Made by a program: the position numbers and the translations under genes. The notes beneath the pieces are model-generated. The model was not told the origin of the DNA, did not search any database, and saw nothing but the letters and a program-made list of their open reading frames with translations. This document shows, piece after piece, positions 8,123 through 16,735 of a DNA stretch of 64,000 nt; within the stretch, counting starts at the first letter, position 1, and each line of letters opens with the position of its first letter. The DNA comes from Campylobacter gracilis (GTDB lineage Bacteria > Campylobacterota > Campylobacteria > Campylobacterales > Campylobacteraceae), in assembly GCF_018374135.1 (NCBI RefSeq), contig NZ_JAHAFS010000007.1, forward strand, positions 28,482 through 92,481. Reading direction: 5' to 3'.

Positions 8123-8944
8123 ATGAGCGAAATTTTAGATCAGACGCTAGAGTGTGCGAAAGAAATTTTAGGCGCCCAGGCGCTGGATATTAAGATCGAG
8201 CGCGCGGTAGTGGGGCTGTTTTTTAGCGGCGTGAAGCTGCAAGGAGGCGCGTGCGGGCTTAGCTATACGCCGTTAAAGTCCCTATCAGGCGCCGTTTGCT
8301 GCCCCTCGCAAGCAAGCGCGATGCCCGATTCGGGCAATATCGCGGGCAAAAGCGTGCGCTATCTGCTGCGCGATCTGGGCTCCGCCGCACCGCTTAAAAA
8401 GACGCTCGCGCTCGCTGCGCTAAATGCGCTTGGAAGGGCGTGTTTCGATAAAATCCGCGCGGATTACGACGTGAAATTCGGCGCCGATCCCTTTGAACAG
8501 CTGCAGATCGAGCGCGGCAGCTTTAGCGTCGTCGTGGGCGCACTGGTGCCCTACATCAAGACGCTGATGAAAAATGGCGCGGATTTTAAAATTTTAGAGC
8601 TTGATAAAAGCACGCTTAAAGAGGCCGAGCTGCCGTTTTACCTGCCTGCAAGCGAGGCTGCAAGCGTCGTGCCGCGCGCCGATAACGTGATAATAACGGC
8701 TACGACGCTCATCAACGATACGCTGCAGGGGCTTTTGCGCCTGAAAAAAAGCGGCGCCAAGCTCGTACTAGTGGGGCCTACCACGCCGCTACTACCGCAG
8801 GCGCTGTTTGAGCGCGGCGTGGACTTCGCGGGCGGCACGCTCGTGCACGATGCGGACGCGGTGCTCGATATCATCGCGCAGGCAGGCTCAGGGTATCACT
8901 TTTTGGGCAAATTTGCCGAGAAAATCACGATTTGCAAGGGCTAG
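8123..8944 (+). CDS. DUF4213/DUF364 Rossmann-like protein
   Basis: A 273-residue cytoplasmic protein. The N-terminal part (about 1-110, with VGLFFSGVKLQGGACGLSYTP) resembles DUF4213 and the C-terminal part (about 125-265, with VIITATTLINDTLQGLL and KLVLVGPTTPLLPQALFERG) resembles DUF364, a Rossmann-like domain proposed to chelate heavy metals. Biochemistry for the family is poor; members often sit near metal-cofactor or anaerobic metabolism genes. It has its own promoter and strong ribosome site and is followed 60 bp later by a hydrolase gene in the same direction. Family assignment is fairly confident, function is not. Confidence 0.75.
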   Translation: MSEILDQTLECAKEILGAQALDIKIERAVVGLFFSGVKLQGGACGLSYTPLKSLSGAVCCPSQASAMPDSGNIAGKSVRYLLRDLGSAAPLKKTLALAALNALGRACFDKIRADYDVKFGADPFEQLQIERGSFSVVVGALVPYIKTLMKNGADFKILELDKSTLKEAELPFYLPASEAASVVPRADNVIITATTLINDTLQGLLRLKKSGAKLVLVGPTTPLLPQALFERGVDFAGGTLVHDADAVLDIIAQAGSGYHFLGKFAEKITICKG

Positions 8945-9004
8945 GGCGCGGATTGAAATTTTAAATTTTTGTGCGCAAAGGGTTTAAATTTAAAGGAGAG
9001 AAAT

Positions 9005-9577
9005 ATGCAAAAGTGCGTCTATATCGTGCACGGCTACGACGCTTCGCCTAAAAGCCATTGGTTTGCTTGGCTTAAAGGCGAGGTCGAAAAATCGGGCGCG
9101 AGAGCGGAAATTTTAGCGATGCCTACGCCTGCGCATCCGAGGCTTGATGAGTGGCTGAAAACCTTGCGAGAAAGCGTGAAATTTGAAGGCGAAGTTTATC
9201 TGGTCGGACGCAGCCTCGGCTGCCCTACGATCTTAAATTTTTTGCAAAGTAGCGCCGCAAGCGGCGCAGTAGAGGGTGTCGTGCTGGTCTCGGGGCTTGC
9301 AAAGCCGCTTAGCGATCCGCAATTTAAAATTTTAGACGAGTTTATGGATAAAGGCTTTGATTTTGAGCGCATAAAAGCCGCCGCAAAACAGCGCGCGGTG
9401 GTTGCCGCAAAGGACGATTATATCGTGCCGTTTAGTTTCAGCCGCGAGTTAGCGGAACAGATGGACGCTAAGTTTTATGAGGTGGAAAAAGGCGGGCATT
9501 TTTTAGATAGGGACGGCTTTACAAGGCTTGATCTCGTGTATGAAATTTTAGAAAAAATGATGAAGCTAAAGGGCTAG
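9005..9577 (+). CDS. RBBP9/YdeN-type serine hydrolase
   Basis: A 190-residue alpha/beta hydrolase. I place the start at 9005 (MQKCVYIVHGYD) because AAAGGAGA sits just before it; an in-frame start at 8969 would add 12 residues without a ribosome site. The nucleophile elbow is GRSLGC (Ser70), with an acid in AAKDDYIVP (Asp137/138) and His165 in KGGHFLDRDGF, the layout of the small RBBP9/YdeN family (PF06821). The YIVHGYDASPKSHWFAWL opening also fits. Natural substrates of this family are unknown. It is probably co-transcribed with the DUF364 gene upstream. Confidence 0.8.
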   Translation: MQKCVYIVHGYDASPKSHWFAWLKGEVEKSGARAEILAMPTPAHPRLDEWLKTLRESVKFEGEVYLVGRSLGCPTILNFLQSSAASGAVEGVVLVSGLAKPLSDPQFKILDEFMDKGFDFERIKAAAKQRAVVAAKDDYIVPFSFSRELAEQMDAKFYEVEKGGHFLDRDGFTRLDLVYEILEKMMKLKG

Positions 9578-10037
9578 GCTTCGGACAAACGCACCCGCAC
9601 CCGCGCCCGCTAGCCCGGTTTTTTTGCATTTGAGTTCGCCGCTCGCGCTTTTCTATGCTAAAGCTCGGATTTGCTTTGCGGCTAATATAAGGGTTTCGTA
9701 TTTAGCTAGAAGGCTTCGCTGCCCGCATAAATAAATAGATAAGCCCGCGGTGCAATCGCCGTTTGTGAGGCGAGCTCCGCGCCGTTCTAAAATTTTGTAA
9801 ACGCCGCAGCGGCAATAAGCGCGTTTTATATAAATTTCAAAACGCAGCAGTTGACGGGTTTCGGCTTGCGGCAAGATAAAATTTAGCGCCCGTGGCCGAG
9901 CTTTTTCGACTACGAAATTTTAAAGCAAGCGGGATGAGCTAAATTTTAAATAGCACCCAGCTCGTACGCGTTAAATCCGCGCCTAAGCCCGCGCCGCGCG
10001 AGAGATAAAATTTAGTGGGCGCGAAAGGCGGATAAGT
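9578..10037. other. Spacer without a supported gene
   Basis: About 460 bp between the hydrolase and the convergent frameshifted membrane gene. It contains several AAATTT-type hexamers and GC-rich runs. The only longish ORF (9653-9874, minus strand) lacks a ribosome site and a recognisable protein. No terminator hairpin was seen. Confidence 0.5.
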
Positions 10038-10444
10038 TTAGTTTTTCTTTTCGTTAAACATATACGAAATCATAAAAACGATCAGACAAACGGGCGCGAA
10101 CGCAAATGCAAACGCCGCGCTCCAGCCGGCCGCACGCTCGCCCCAAAAATACCCCGCCGCGGGGCACGCCAAAAACCCGCCGTAAAAAGCAGCAAACTAA
10201 GATTTGGATTTTTTACAAACAGCTTGCTTGGCTTAAAATTTTTATACCTTTTGAACAAATACCAAAACAGCGCGCAAGCCAAAATCGCGAATATTGCGAC
10301 AAAGACGGCAATTCTTAGCACGCTCTCAAAAGGCAAAACCGCCAAAATCAAAGACGCCGCCCACCAAGCGAGCAAGAAAACCATCGGTAAAGCGAGCAAA
10401 TATCTCGCCATCCTGTGAAATTTATACCTTTGCTCTGCACTCAC
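10038..10444 (-). pseudogene. Small four-helix membrane protein gene, frameshifted at a poly-A/T tract
   Basis: From a GTG start (10444) the frame encodes about 86 residues with two hydrophobic segments, then runs into an Arg-rich, non-membrane tail. Adding one T to the five-T run (plus-strand A run 10184-10188) restores a natural continuation, FYGGFLACPAAGYFWGERA, ending in a further helix and a stop at 10038, for about 135 residues and four helices. This is either a real frameshift, a phase-variable tract or a sequencing error. Family unknown. It is the last member of the duplicated array; a fragment of a second copy survives at 12265-12342 (MNAERRYKF there, MSAEQRYKF here). Confidence 0.6.
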
Positions 10445-10471
10445 TTATCTTGCGCACTCCTTGACATTTTA

Positions 10472-11239
10472 TCAGGGCATATTTGCCAATTCTTTTATCA
10501 TATTCTCAACACTTTTGTCTATATCAGTTTTCGTAGTGCCGCAGTTATCAAATTCTAAATAGCTAATATTTTGTTTAAAATCTGATTTATAGTTCTCATA
10601 CCAACTTAATTCTTTATTTATTTGCTCCATAAATTTTTCGTTATCAAAAAGATAGATATAAGTAAAAGCCAATTTATTTCTATTTAGAATTATGCCATCT
10701 CCATTATATAGATAATACTCATGCTCGCCTACTAATTGAATTATCGGAGTAGTAAATCCTGCATTATTTTTATCTAAATTTACGCTTATAAACTCCGGCT
10801 TCAAAACAATAGGCTTTAAATTGAGTAATTCAAAATAGATATATCTTGATTTATTATAAGATATATTTCTATCTCGGTTTATTTCCAATACTTTATCATA
10901 CGTTATTTTATCTCCATACTCATAAGCAGTGTAATAACTTAGCATTTTATTTATAGATATTTCTACATTCGTTGATGCCCTTAAATTTTTTACAATCGTT
11001 ACTCCTCAAAGTATAAAGAATTATTTTGCCTTTTTCTAAAAAATCCAAAATCGCTCTTTTATATAGTTCCTCCTTCGGCAAAATTCTATCCTCTTTTAGG
11101 CAATATCCCTGCTTGTATTTGTTGTAGTCAGGGAGGGAAACTATCGCAAAGCCTCGCGAAGTGGAAAAATCTGGGATTATGCGGATAAATGCGGCGCACC
11201 AGCTAGGGCTTTAAATTTAATAGACCTATAGAATTTCAT
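10472..11239 (-). pseudogene. Decayed paralog of the 275-aa protein at 11435-12262
   Basis: Three reading frames carry pieces of a copy of the neighbouring gene. It starts at 11239 with MKFYRSIKFKALAG, then shifts frame into IRIIPDFSTSRGF and QGYCLKEDRILPKEELY, matching VRIVPDYSTSQGF and KGYCLKENRALSNEELL of the intact copy. It shifts again near 10960 into an open frame (10472-10945) that contains FDNCGTTKTDID, matching YDNCGNIDFDI near the intact C-terminus. The 157-residue downstream ORF could still be translated but has no clear ribosome site. The start overlaps the stop of a 49-codon ORF (ATGA). Composition is AT-rich compared with the neighbourhood. Confidence 0.65.
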
Positions 11240-11385
11240 ATCAGTCCTTTTCTGTCCATCCATTCGTTAGAGGCTAATTCTTTCGGGCCCGGAGGAGTTT
11301 GTTTGCCCCACAAATAATAACTCAATATATCGGCGCCGTAATTGCCCTCCAATTCTAATCTAAAACCAGTTCCTTTTTTGCTCAT
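11236..11385 (-). CDS. Small protein of 49 aa, unknown
   Basis: A short ORF with a good ribosome site (AAAGGA, 6 bases before ATG). It encodes 49 residues: a basic/hydrophobic start (MSKKGTGFRLELEG), an aromatic centre (DILSYYLWGKQTPPGPKEL) and an acidic/basic end (NEWMDRKGLI). It has no signal peptide or membrane helix. Its stop overlaps the start of the decayed paralog (ATGA), as coupled gene pairs do. I do not recognise it. The arrangement, a short orphan C-terminal-like module next to a gene in two copies, is reminiscent of toxin-tip/immunity remnants, but that is speculation. Confidence 0.5.
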   Translation of the reverse strand: MSKKGTGFRLELEGNYGADILSYYLWGKQTPPGPKELASNEWMDRKGLI

Positions 11386-11434
11386 CTCTTATCCTTTTTC
11401 GGTTAAATTCGTTAAGACAAAGTTTCAACTAACT

Positions 11435-12262
11435 TTATCCGCCGTGAATCCACATATCCAGCTCCTGTTCCGCCGGGGCTTTGATATCAAAATCTATATT
11501 TCCGCAATTATCGTATGAGAATTTACGTCGCAAATGCTTCATATGAGTATAAGCCAAGACTTCGTTAAGGCTTTCTAAGTTCTCATATCCATTTTTTATT
11601 CGTATTAAATTTTCTTTGCTTTTGATTTTTGTTAAATCTTCTTTATTGTTAAGCTCAATATACCAACTTATATAACCAGGTCTGGCATAATTCACAAAAA
11701 ATTTATTCTCTTTTATTAAAAATGATTTTTCTAAAAACATTTTTCCACCATGAAGCGGATTTTTCTCTTCGGATAAGATGATAGGCTTTTTAAAGCCTAA
11801 AATTTCATCCTTATATACGAAATATTTAGATAGATCGGAGATATCTATTTGCGTCTTATCTTTTATCTCATAATCAAAACTCTTTCTGTCGGTATTTTCA
11901 ACCAAAAAATCAAACCAGTTTTCTTCATTAAAATCGCCGATTAGATAGAGCTTGGAAACGTTCGCCGTATAAAAACTATGGCCGAAATTTTTTATATCGT
12001 GCTCATCGATAATGGTATTTCGCAAAATTTCATAGTCGTAATATCTTTTAAAATAATTTATAGCAGCATTTTGAAGTAGCTCTTCGTTGCTTAAAGCTCT
12101 ATTCTCTTTTAGACAATACCCCTTTTGATATTTGTAATAGCTAAAAATGGTAACTACGCAGAAGCCTTGCGAAGTGGAGTAGTCTGGCACGATGCGGACA
12201 AATATGGCGCAGAAAAGTAGCACTGCGGCTAGGATTTTAAATTTAAGTTTGCGAAATTTCAT
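11435..12262 (-). CDS. Hypothetical membrane-anchored protein (275 aa), intact copy of a duplicated gene
   Basis: A 275-residue protein with a basic N-terminus and one hydrophobic segment (about residues 8-25, KILAAVLLFCAIFVRIVP), so probably a signal anchor with the bulk in the periplasm. The body is rich in Asn, Lys, Tyr and Glu, with two Cys near residues 34-50 (GFCVV, KGYCLKE) and one near the end (YDNCGN). No family is recognised. It has an AAAGGA ribosome site. A broken copy lies just downstream at 10472-11239. Codon use is AT-rich compared with the surrounding genes, suggesting acquisition. Confidence 0.75.
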   Translation of the reverse strand: MKFRKLKFKILAAVLLFCAIFVRIVPDYSTSQGFCVVTIFSYYKYQKGYCLKENRALSNEELLQNAAINYFKRYYDYEILRNTIIDEHDIKNFGHSFYTANVSKLYLIGDFNEENWFDFLVENTDRKSFDYEIKDKTQIDISDLSKYFVYKDEILGFKKPIILSEEKNPLHGGKMFLEKSFLIKENKFFVNYARPGYISWYIELNNKEDLTKIKSKENLIRIKNGYENLESLNEVLAYTHMKHLRRKFSYDNCGNIDFDIKAPAEQELDMWIHGG

Positions 12263-12264
12263 AA

Positions 12265-12342
12265 TTATCCTTTAAATGCCGCCAGCGAAGCAAACGCATA
12301 CTTCGCCGCCGCGTTAAATTTATACCTTCGCTCCGCATTCAT
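12265..12342 (-). pseudogene. 25-codon remnant of the small membrane-protein gene
   Basis: An ORF of 25 codons (MNAERRYKFNAAAKYAFASLAAFKG) ends 2 bases before the 275-aa gene. Its first nine residues match the start of the gene at 10038-10444 (MSAEQRYKF), after which it diverges and stops. The simplest reading is a truncated duplicate, left when the gene pair was copied. It could also act as a short leader peptide, because its end overlaps the ribosome site of the next gene. Confidence 0.45.
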
Positions 12343-12613
12343 CGTCCTGAGCTTTTTAAATTTGAGATAAATTTACGCGATGCTCAAAGTTTTTCTATCC
12401 GCGCCAAAACCCCTTTGCATCGCAAAATTTCATATCTCGCGCTAGCCAATTTTAAATCGTCGCAACATTTAAATTTCGATTCTCGCGGCACTCAAATTTT
12501 ACTCGGCGCGGCGAGAGGGACCCGTCTCGTAAAGCGATGCTGCATAAAATTTAGCCGCACCGCAAAAAAGCTACTCCGCTGCGCAAAATTTAACCGCACC
12601 GCGCCAAAGCTCG

Positions 12614-14053
12614 TTATTTCTTCGGTTTGCTTAACTCATAGCCGAAGCGGATCTTTTTGCTCTCGCCCGGCTTTAGCTCAAAGTCCCAGCTAAGCAGTCC
12701 GTCTTTGCCGAGGCTGCTCTGCTCGGGCGAGTTTTTCAGCGCGACCTTTACGTCCTCATGCGTAGAAACGGGTGCTCGCTCTTGCAAAACCACGTTCCAC
12801 GCGCGCTTGGAGCTATTTTTGATCTCGTAGTCCCAAGCCATGGAATTTTTGCTTTCGCCGCCGAAAAATGAGTTTTTCGTGAAGTTGTTCGCCTGCTCTT
12901 TTTTGACTTCGATCAGGCTGTTTTTACCCAGATACGCCGTAGCCTCCGCGTTTGCGGCAAAGCCTAGATGCACGAGCCCGATCTGCACGCCGTCGAGCTT
13001 TATTAGCGTTTCGCTCTCCTCTATGTTTCTTACGGGGCTAAATTTAGCTCGTACGTAGGCCGCCTCGCTGCCGTAGCCGTCGATGAGCAGATCAAATTTC
13101 GCATCTAGGCTCTGTTTATCGAAGCTAAACTCGCCCGCCTCGCCCGCTTTGAGGCTTACGCCGCTGATTTTCCACACCTTTGAGAGCGAGCTTTCGATAT
13201 TCGCGCCCGTCCTTTGATACGACGATCTGGCCTCCATCGCAGGCGCGGCCCTATCCATAGCCGCTTCCTCTAGCATCACATCCTTTTTATAAGCCGCTGC
13301 GGGCGCCGGTCTTGCAGGCTCGCCTTCGTACCACGGATAAAACGGCTGCGGCGCGGTCTGTGAGGAGTATTCGTAAGGATACAGCGCGATCGTTAAATTC
13401 GCTAGCTCCGCGTTTATCGGATTTTGCACCGAGAATTTTTGCGCGACCTCGATTTTGCCGCTAGCAAGATCTGCCGAGAGCTCGTTGTGCGTGTAGGCGC
13501 TCACGTCAACGGGGTAGCTTATTTTTACAAAGCTCGGATCGCAATCGAAGCCCACATTTAAGCGGCGCTCGTTTTTGATCACGTATTTTGAAATTTTCTC
13601 TTTGAGCTTTCCGATTTGCTCGTCCGTCTTTGAAATTTCGCCCGCTACAAGCAGGACTTCGTCGTAAATTTTTTGCGAATCCGCCTTTAAGCTCGCCAAG
13701 CTTCTATCTTTTAAGCTCGCAAAATCGCTTAAAAAGCGCTGCTGCGCTTTAAGCGCGACCAGGCGGTCGTTTAGCTCGCGCAGGCTCTTTTCGTCCACCT
13801 CTTTTTTAGCGAATTCCGCGTTTTTCACGGGCTCAATCTCTCCCAAAGACAATTCGCGCACCTCGCAAGAGCCCGTAATCTCGATGCTGCGGATATCCAA
13901 GTACTCCGGCACGTTCACGCTGAAGTTTGATTTTTGCGCGCCGAAGTTTTGGTACAAGAAGGCGGAGTTCGCGTAGATCTCAAGGCTGTTTTCCTGTGCG
14001 CTTAAATTTACGGCAAGCGCCGCAGTTGCGCTTAAAAAAACCATTTTTTTCAT
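12614..14053 (-). CDS. DUF4139 (mucoidy inhibitor A-like) exported protein
   Basis: A 479-residue protein with a Sec signal peptide (cleavage near residues 19-20, NLSAQ). A coiled-coil stretch (about residues 85-165, LNDRLVALKAQQRFLSDF onward) separates an N-terminal strand region from a long C-terminal beta-rich DUF4139 domain, which includes AWDYEIKNSSKRAWNVVL and ends FELKPGESKKIRFGYEL. Proteins of this type occur widely in Gram-negatives and are annotated after MuiA; their biochemical role is not established. The gene stands alone, and its ribosome site (AAGGAG) is good. Confidence 0.8.
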   Translation of the reverse strand: MKKMVFLSATAALAVNLSAQENSLEIYANSAFLYQNFGAQKSNFSVNVPEYLDIRSIEITGSCEVRELSLGEIEPVKNAEFAKKEVDEKSLRELNDRLVALKAQQRFLSDFASLKDRSLASLKADSQKIYDEVLLVAGEISKTDEQIGKLKEKISKYVIKNERRLNVGFDCDPSFVKISYPVDVSAYTHNELSADLASGKIEVAQKFSVQNPINAELANLTIALYPYEYSSQTAPQPFYPWYEGEPARPAPAAAYKKDVMLEEAAMDRAAPAMEARSSYQRTGANIESSLSKVWKISGVSLKAGEAGEFSFDKQSLDAKFDLLIDGYGSEAAYVRAKFSPVRNIEESETLIKLDGVQIGLVHLGFAANAEATAYLGKNSLIEVKKEQANNFTKNSFFGGESKNSMAWDYEIKNSSKRAWNVVLQERAPVSTHEDVKVALKNSPEQSSLGKDGLLSWDFELKPGESKKIRFGYELSKPKK

Positions 14054-14219
14054 TTTCGCTCCTTAAAAATTTTACGTAATTGTAACGATAAATTTTGATT
14101 TTTATGCTTAAAATTTAGAGCGAATTTTAAAATTCCGGCCTCGCCGCGGACGTTAAAATTTTACCGCTGCTAGCGCTATATAAGCTTTGTTGCTCGCGAA
14201 GTAAAACAGATAAATTTTA

Positions 14220-14303
14220 AAATTTTGCGCAGCAAAATTTCTGTAAATTTAGGTGGGTCGAGGGAGCGAAGCTCCTCGTCGCAAGGACGAGCTTTGCTCG
14301 TCC
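14220..14303 (-). terminator. Three successive hairpins downstream of the importer operon
   Basis: Reading leftward after the ATPase stop at 14316: an 8-bp perfect stem with a 3-base loop (14285-14303, GGACGAGC arms), a near-perfect stem (14260-14277, GAGGGAGC/GCTCCTC), and a perfect 9-bp stem (14220-14240, AAATTTTGC arms). On the minus strand the last stem ends in TTTT. The set probably ends importer transcription and shields the DUF4139 gene. Which hairpin works as the terminator is inferred. Confidence 0.5.
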
Positions 14304-14315
14304 GCGAAGTAAAGA

Positions 14316-15092
14316 CTAGAATGGATACGTCAAGCAACACACCCTGCCGACCTTTTCGTTGTAGCTGACGTCAAGCTTTAGATCGTATAGCTTGCTTAAA
14401 ATTTCGCTTTTTATGATCTGCTCGGCCTTGCCGTATGCGACCTCGCCGCCGCCTTTTACGAGCGCGACGTATCCGCCCAAAAGCAGCGCGAAGTCCGGAT
14501 TGTGCGTGGCTAAAACGACGGTGTAGCCGTTTTTGAGAAGCTCTTTTGTGGCACGGAGGAATTTGTATTGGTTGGCAAAGTCTAACGCCGAGGTGGGCTC
14601 GTCGAAGATCACGATCTTAGGCTCGCTGCAAAGGGCGCGCGCGATGGACGCCATCTGCCTCTGGCCGCCGCTTAGACGCGTGATGATCTTGTCTTTTAGA
14701 TGCCAAATTTCAAGCATTTTCATGTAGTGCTGCGCGAACTTGTAGTCGTTTTCGCTCGGCTGCGAAAAGATCCCGATATGCGCCGTGCGCCCCATCAGGA
14801 CGTATTCGAAGACGCTGTAATCGTACTCGCAGACCTCGCTTTGCGAGACGTAGCCGATGATCTCGGCGCGCCCTTTGGCGCTGAGGCTCGCCATATCCTT
14901 GCCGTCGATTGAAATTTTACCGCGCAGAGGCTCAAGCGTGCCGCTGATTAAATTTAAAAGCGTCGATTTGCCCGCGCCGTTTTGCCCCAAAATCGTCAGC
15001 ATCGCGCCCGCTTCGAGGTTGAAATTCACGTCGCGCAGTGTTAGAGGGGCGGATTTTACGTAGCCGAAGTCTAAGCTCTCAACCCTAACCAT
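14316..15092 (-). CDS. FecE/FhuC-type ABC importer ATP-binding protein
   Basis: A 258-residue ATPase with Walker A GQNGAGKST (residues 36-44), signature LSGGQRQM, Walker B VIFDEPTSALD and the switch His in LATHNPDFALLLGG. These are typical of the iron-siderophore, haem and cobalamin importer family. It overlaps the permease gene by 8 bases. No periplasmic binding protein or TonB receptor gene lies in the window, so the substrate cannot be named; iron chelate, haem or molybdate-like substrates are possible. Confidence 0.9.
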   Translation of the reverse strand: MVRVESLDFGYVKSAPLTLRDVNFNLEAGAMLTILGQNGAGKSTLLNLISGTLEPLRGKISIDGKDMASLSAKGRAEIIGYVSQSEVCEYDYSVFEYVLMGRTAHIGIFSQPSENDYKFAQHYMKMLEIWHLKDKIITRLSGGQRQMASIARALCSEPKIVIFDEPTSALDFANQYKFLRATKELLKNGYTVVLATHNPDFALLLGGYVALVKGGGEVAYGKAEQIIKSEILSKLYDLKLDVSYNEKVGRVCCLTYPF

Positions 15093-16077
15093 TTAGCTTC
15101 CTTTTGTTTTTAAGTAGGATGAATATAAAAAATAGCGTGCCGATAAAGCCCGTAAGCACGCCTAGCGGGATCTCGCTTTGATTTATGCTGCGCGCTACGT
15201 CGTCTACGATGAGCACGAAGATCGCGCTTAAAAATATGCTCGCCGGGATCGCCTTGGTGTTGCTAACGCCCACGATCATGCGCGTTAGATGCGGCATCAA
15301 AAGCCCCACCCACGCGACTATGCCGCTGATACACACGCTACTTGCGGTTAGCAGCGTCGCGCAGACGATGATGATGCCCCGCTCCAGCACGACGTTTACG
15401 CCGAGCTTCGCTGCCGTCGCATCGCCCATGGATAGGACGTTTATGCGGTAGCTCATCAGCACCAAGATAGCGATACAAACCCCCATCACCGGCGCTATCA
15501 TCGCCAGCACGGAGGGATCGACCTTCGCGAGGCTTCCTAGCTGCCAATACACGATGTCTGCAAGCTTCGTCTCGGGATCCGCCATAAATTTTAAAAACCC
15601 AATCAACGCGCCCATCAGACCGCTTACGATGATGCCCGCAAGCACGAGCATTATGGTGGCGCTCGAACGCAGCGCGCGCGTGATCAGAAGCGTAATGCAA
15701 ACCGCCGCAAGCCCGAAAACGAAGGCGAAAAGCTGGATCAAAAGGATATTTAGATCAAGCAGGATCGCGATGGCCGCACCCACGCAAGCTCCGGCGCTGA
15801 CGCCTAAAAGATCGGGCGAGACGAGCTGGTTTTTAAAGACGCCTTGATACGCCGTGCCGCTGATGCCCAGCGCCGCACCCACGAGCACCGCGGCGATGAT
15901 GCGCGGCAGGCGCACATCCATAACGACGTTGTGGACGTTTTGCGCTACCTCGCCGCCGCCAAGCGCTTTCAGAACCTCGGTGATGCTTAGGCCGAAGCGC
16001 CCTATACAAAGCGACACGGCGACCGCTGCGATCGTCGCCAGTATCAGCAGCACGAGCATAAATTTAAAATTTTTCAT
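15085..16077 (-). CDS. FecCD/BtuC-type ABC importer permease
   Basis: A 330-residue permease. I set the start at 16077 (MKNFKFMLVLL) because AAGGGA precedes it; an earlier in-frame start at 16134 would add a basic AAATTT-encoded leader with no ribosome site. The RIIAAVLVGAALGISGTAYQ and SPDLLGVSAGACVGAA blocks and the C-terminal IPLGVLTGFIG are hallmarks of the FecCD/BtuC family, which has about ten helices. It pairs with the overlapping ATPase gene. The binding protein must be encoded elsewhere. Confidence 0.9.
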   Translation of the reverse strand: MKNFKFMLVLLILATIAAVAVSLCIGRFGLSITEVLKALGGGEVAQNVHNVVMDVRLPRIIAAVLVGAALGISGTAYQGVFKNQLVSPDLLGVSAGACVGAAIAILLDLNILLIQLFAFVFGLAAVCITLLITRALRSSATIMLVLAGIIVSGLMGALIGFLKFMADPETKLADIVYWQLGSLAKVDPSVLAMIAPVMGVCIAILVLMSYRINVLSMGDATAAKLGVNVVLERGIIIVCATLLTASSVCISGIVAWVGLLMPHLTRMIVGVSNTKAIPASIFLSAIFVLIVDDVARSINQSEIPLGVLTGFIGTLFFIFILLKNKRKLNG

Positions 16078-16735
16078 ACTTTCCCTTGCTTTAAATTTCA
16101 TCTTTTGCCTTAAATTTAATCTTTGAAATTTCACCTCGTTAAAATCCGCTTAAAATTCCGCTTTAAATTTCGCCTTCCGGCTCGTAGCAAAAGGCTGCGG
16201 CATCGCTTAACCCGCTTTCGCGGCGCTTAACGTGCCGATAAAAGCGCAAATAGCCGCAGCGCATAAAATTATTTTTATAAATGAGCTTTAAGCCTATGCG
16301 CGATTTTAGCGCAAATAAAATTAAAATATATTGATATAACATAGGAAATTTCAAGGGGTTTCGGCGCCCAAATTTTTACCGCGAAGCGCGCGGTAGGATG
16401 GCGTTAGGCGAAGGATCGGGATGCGCATTAGGAAAAGAAGCGGACGCTCGCGCTGTCTTTGCTTTGAAGCGCCGAGGTAAAGGGTAAAGCGCGCCTGCTG
16501 CGAGCTGGTTGCGAAATTTGGGCTGGAAATTCAGTGTCGTTAAATTTAACGCCGCAAATTTAAGATCGTAAATTTTAACGACGCAGTTTTGAAAGGCTGC
16601 AGTCGCGCTATGTCGCCATTGCGAGCCTACCGTGAAATTTAGCGTTTTAAAATTTGACGCCGCTTCGCAAAGCCAAATTTGGCCCCGCAAACTCATAAAT
16701 TTCAGCCCCAAACCACTCAAATTTAACGCCTCGGC
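16078..16735. other. Spacer without a supported gene
   Basis: About 660 bp between the importer permease and the degenerate NosL-like gene. It contains many AAATTT-type hexamers. ORFs at 16163-16354 and 16376-16720 (minus) have no ribosome site and low-complexity translations. No hairpin or promoter was recognised with confidence. Confidence 0.5.

Noticed and set aside
12415..12693. 92-codon open frame on the plus strand
   Set aside because: No ribosome site; overlaps the end of the DUF4139 gene and consists of spacer motif repeats.
16376..16720. 114-codon open frame on the minus strand
   Set aside because: No ribosome site, low-complexity translation and the usual spacer motifs; probably chance openness.
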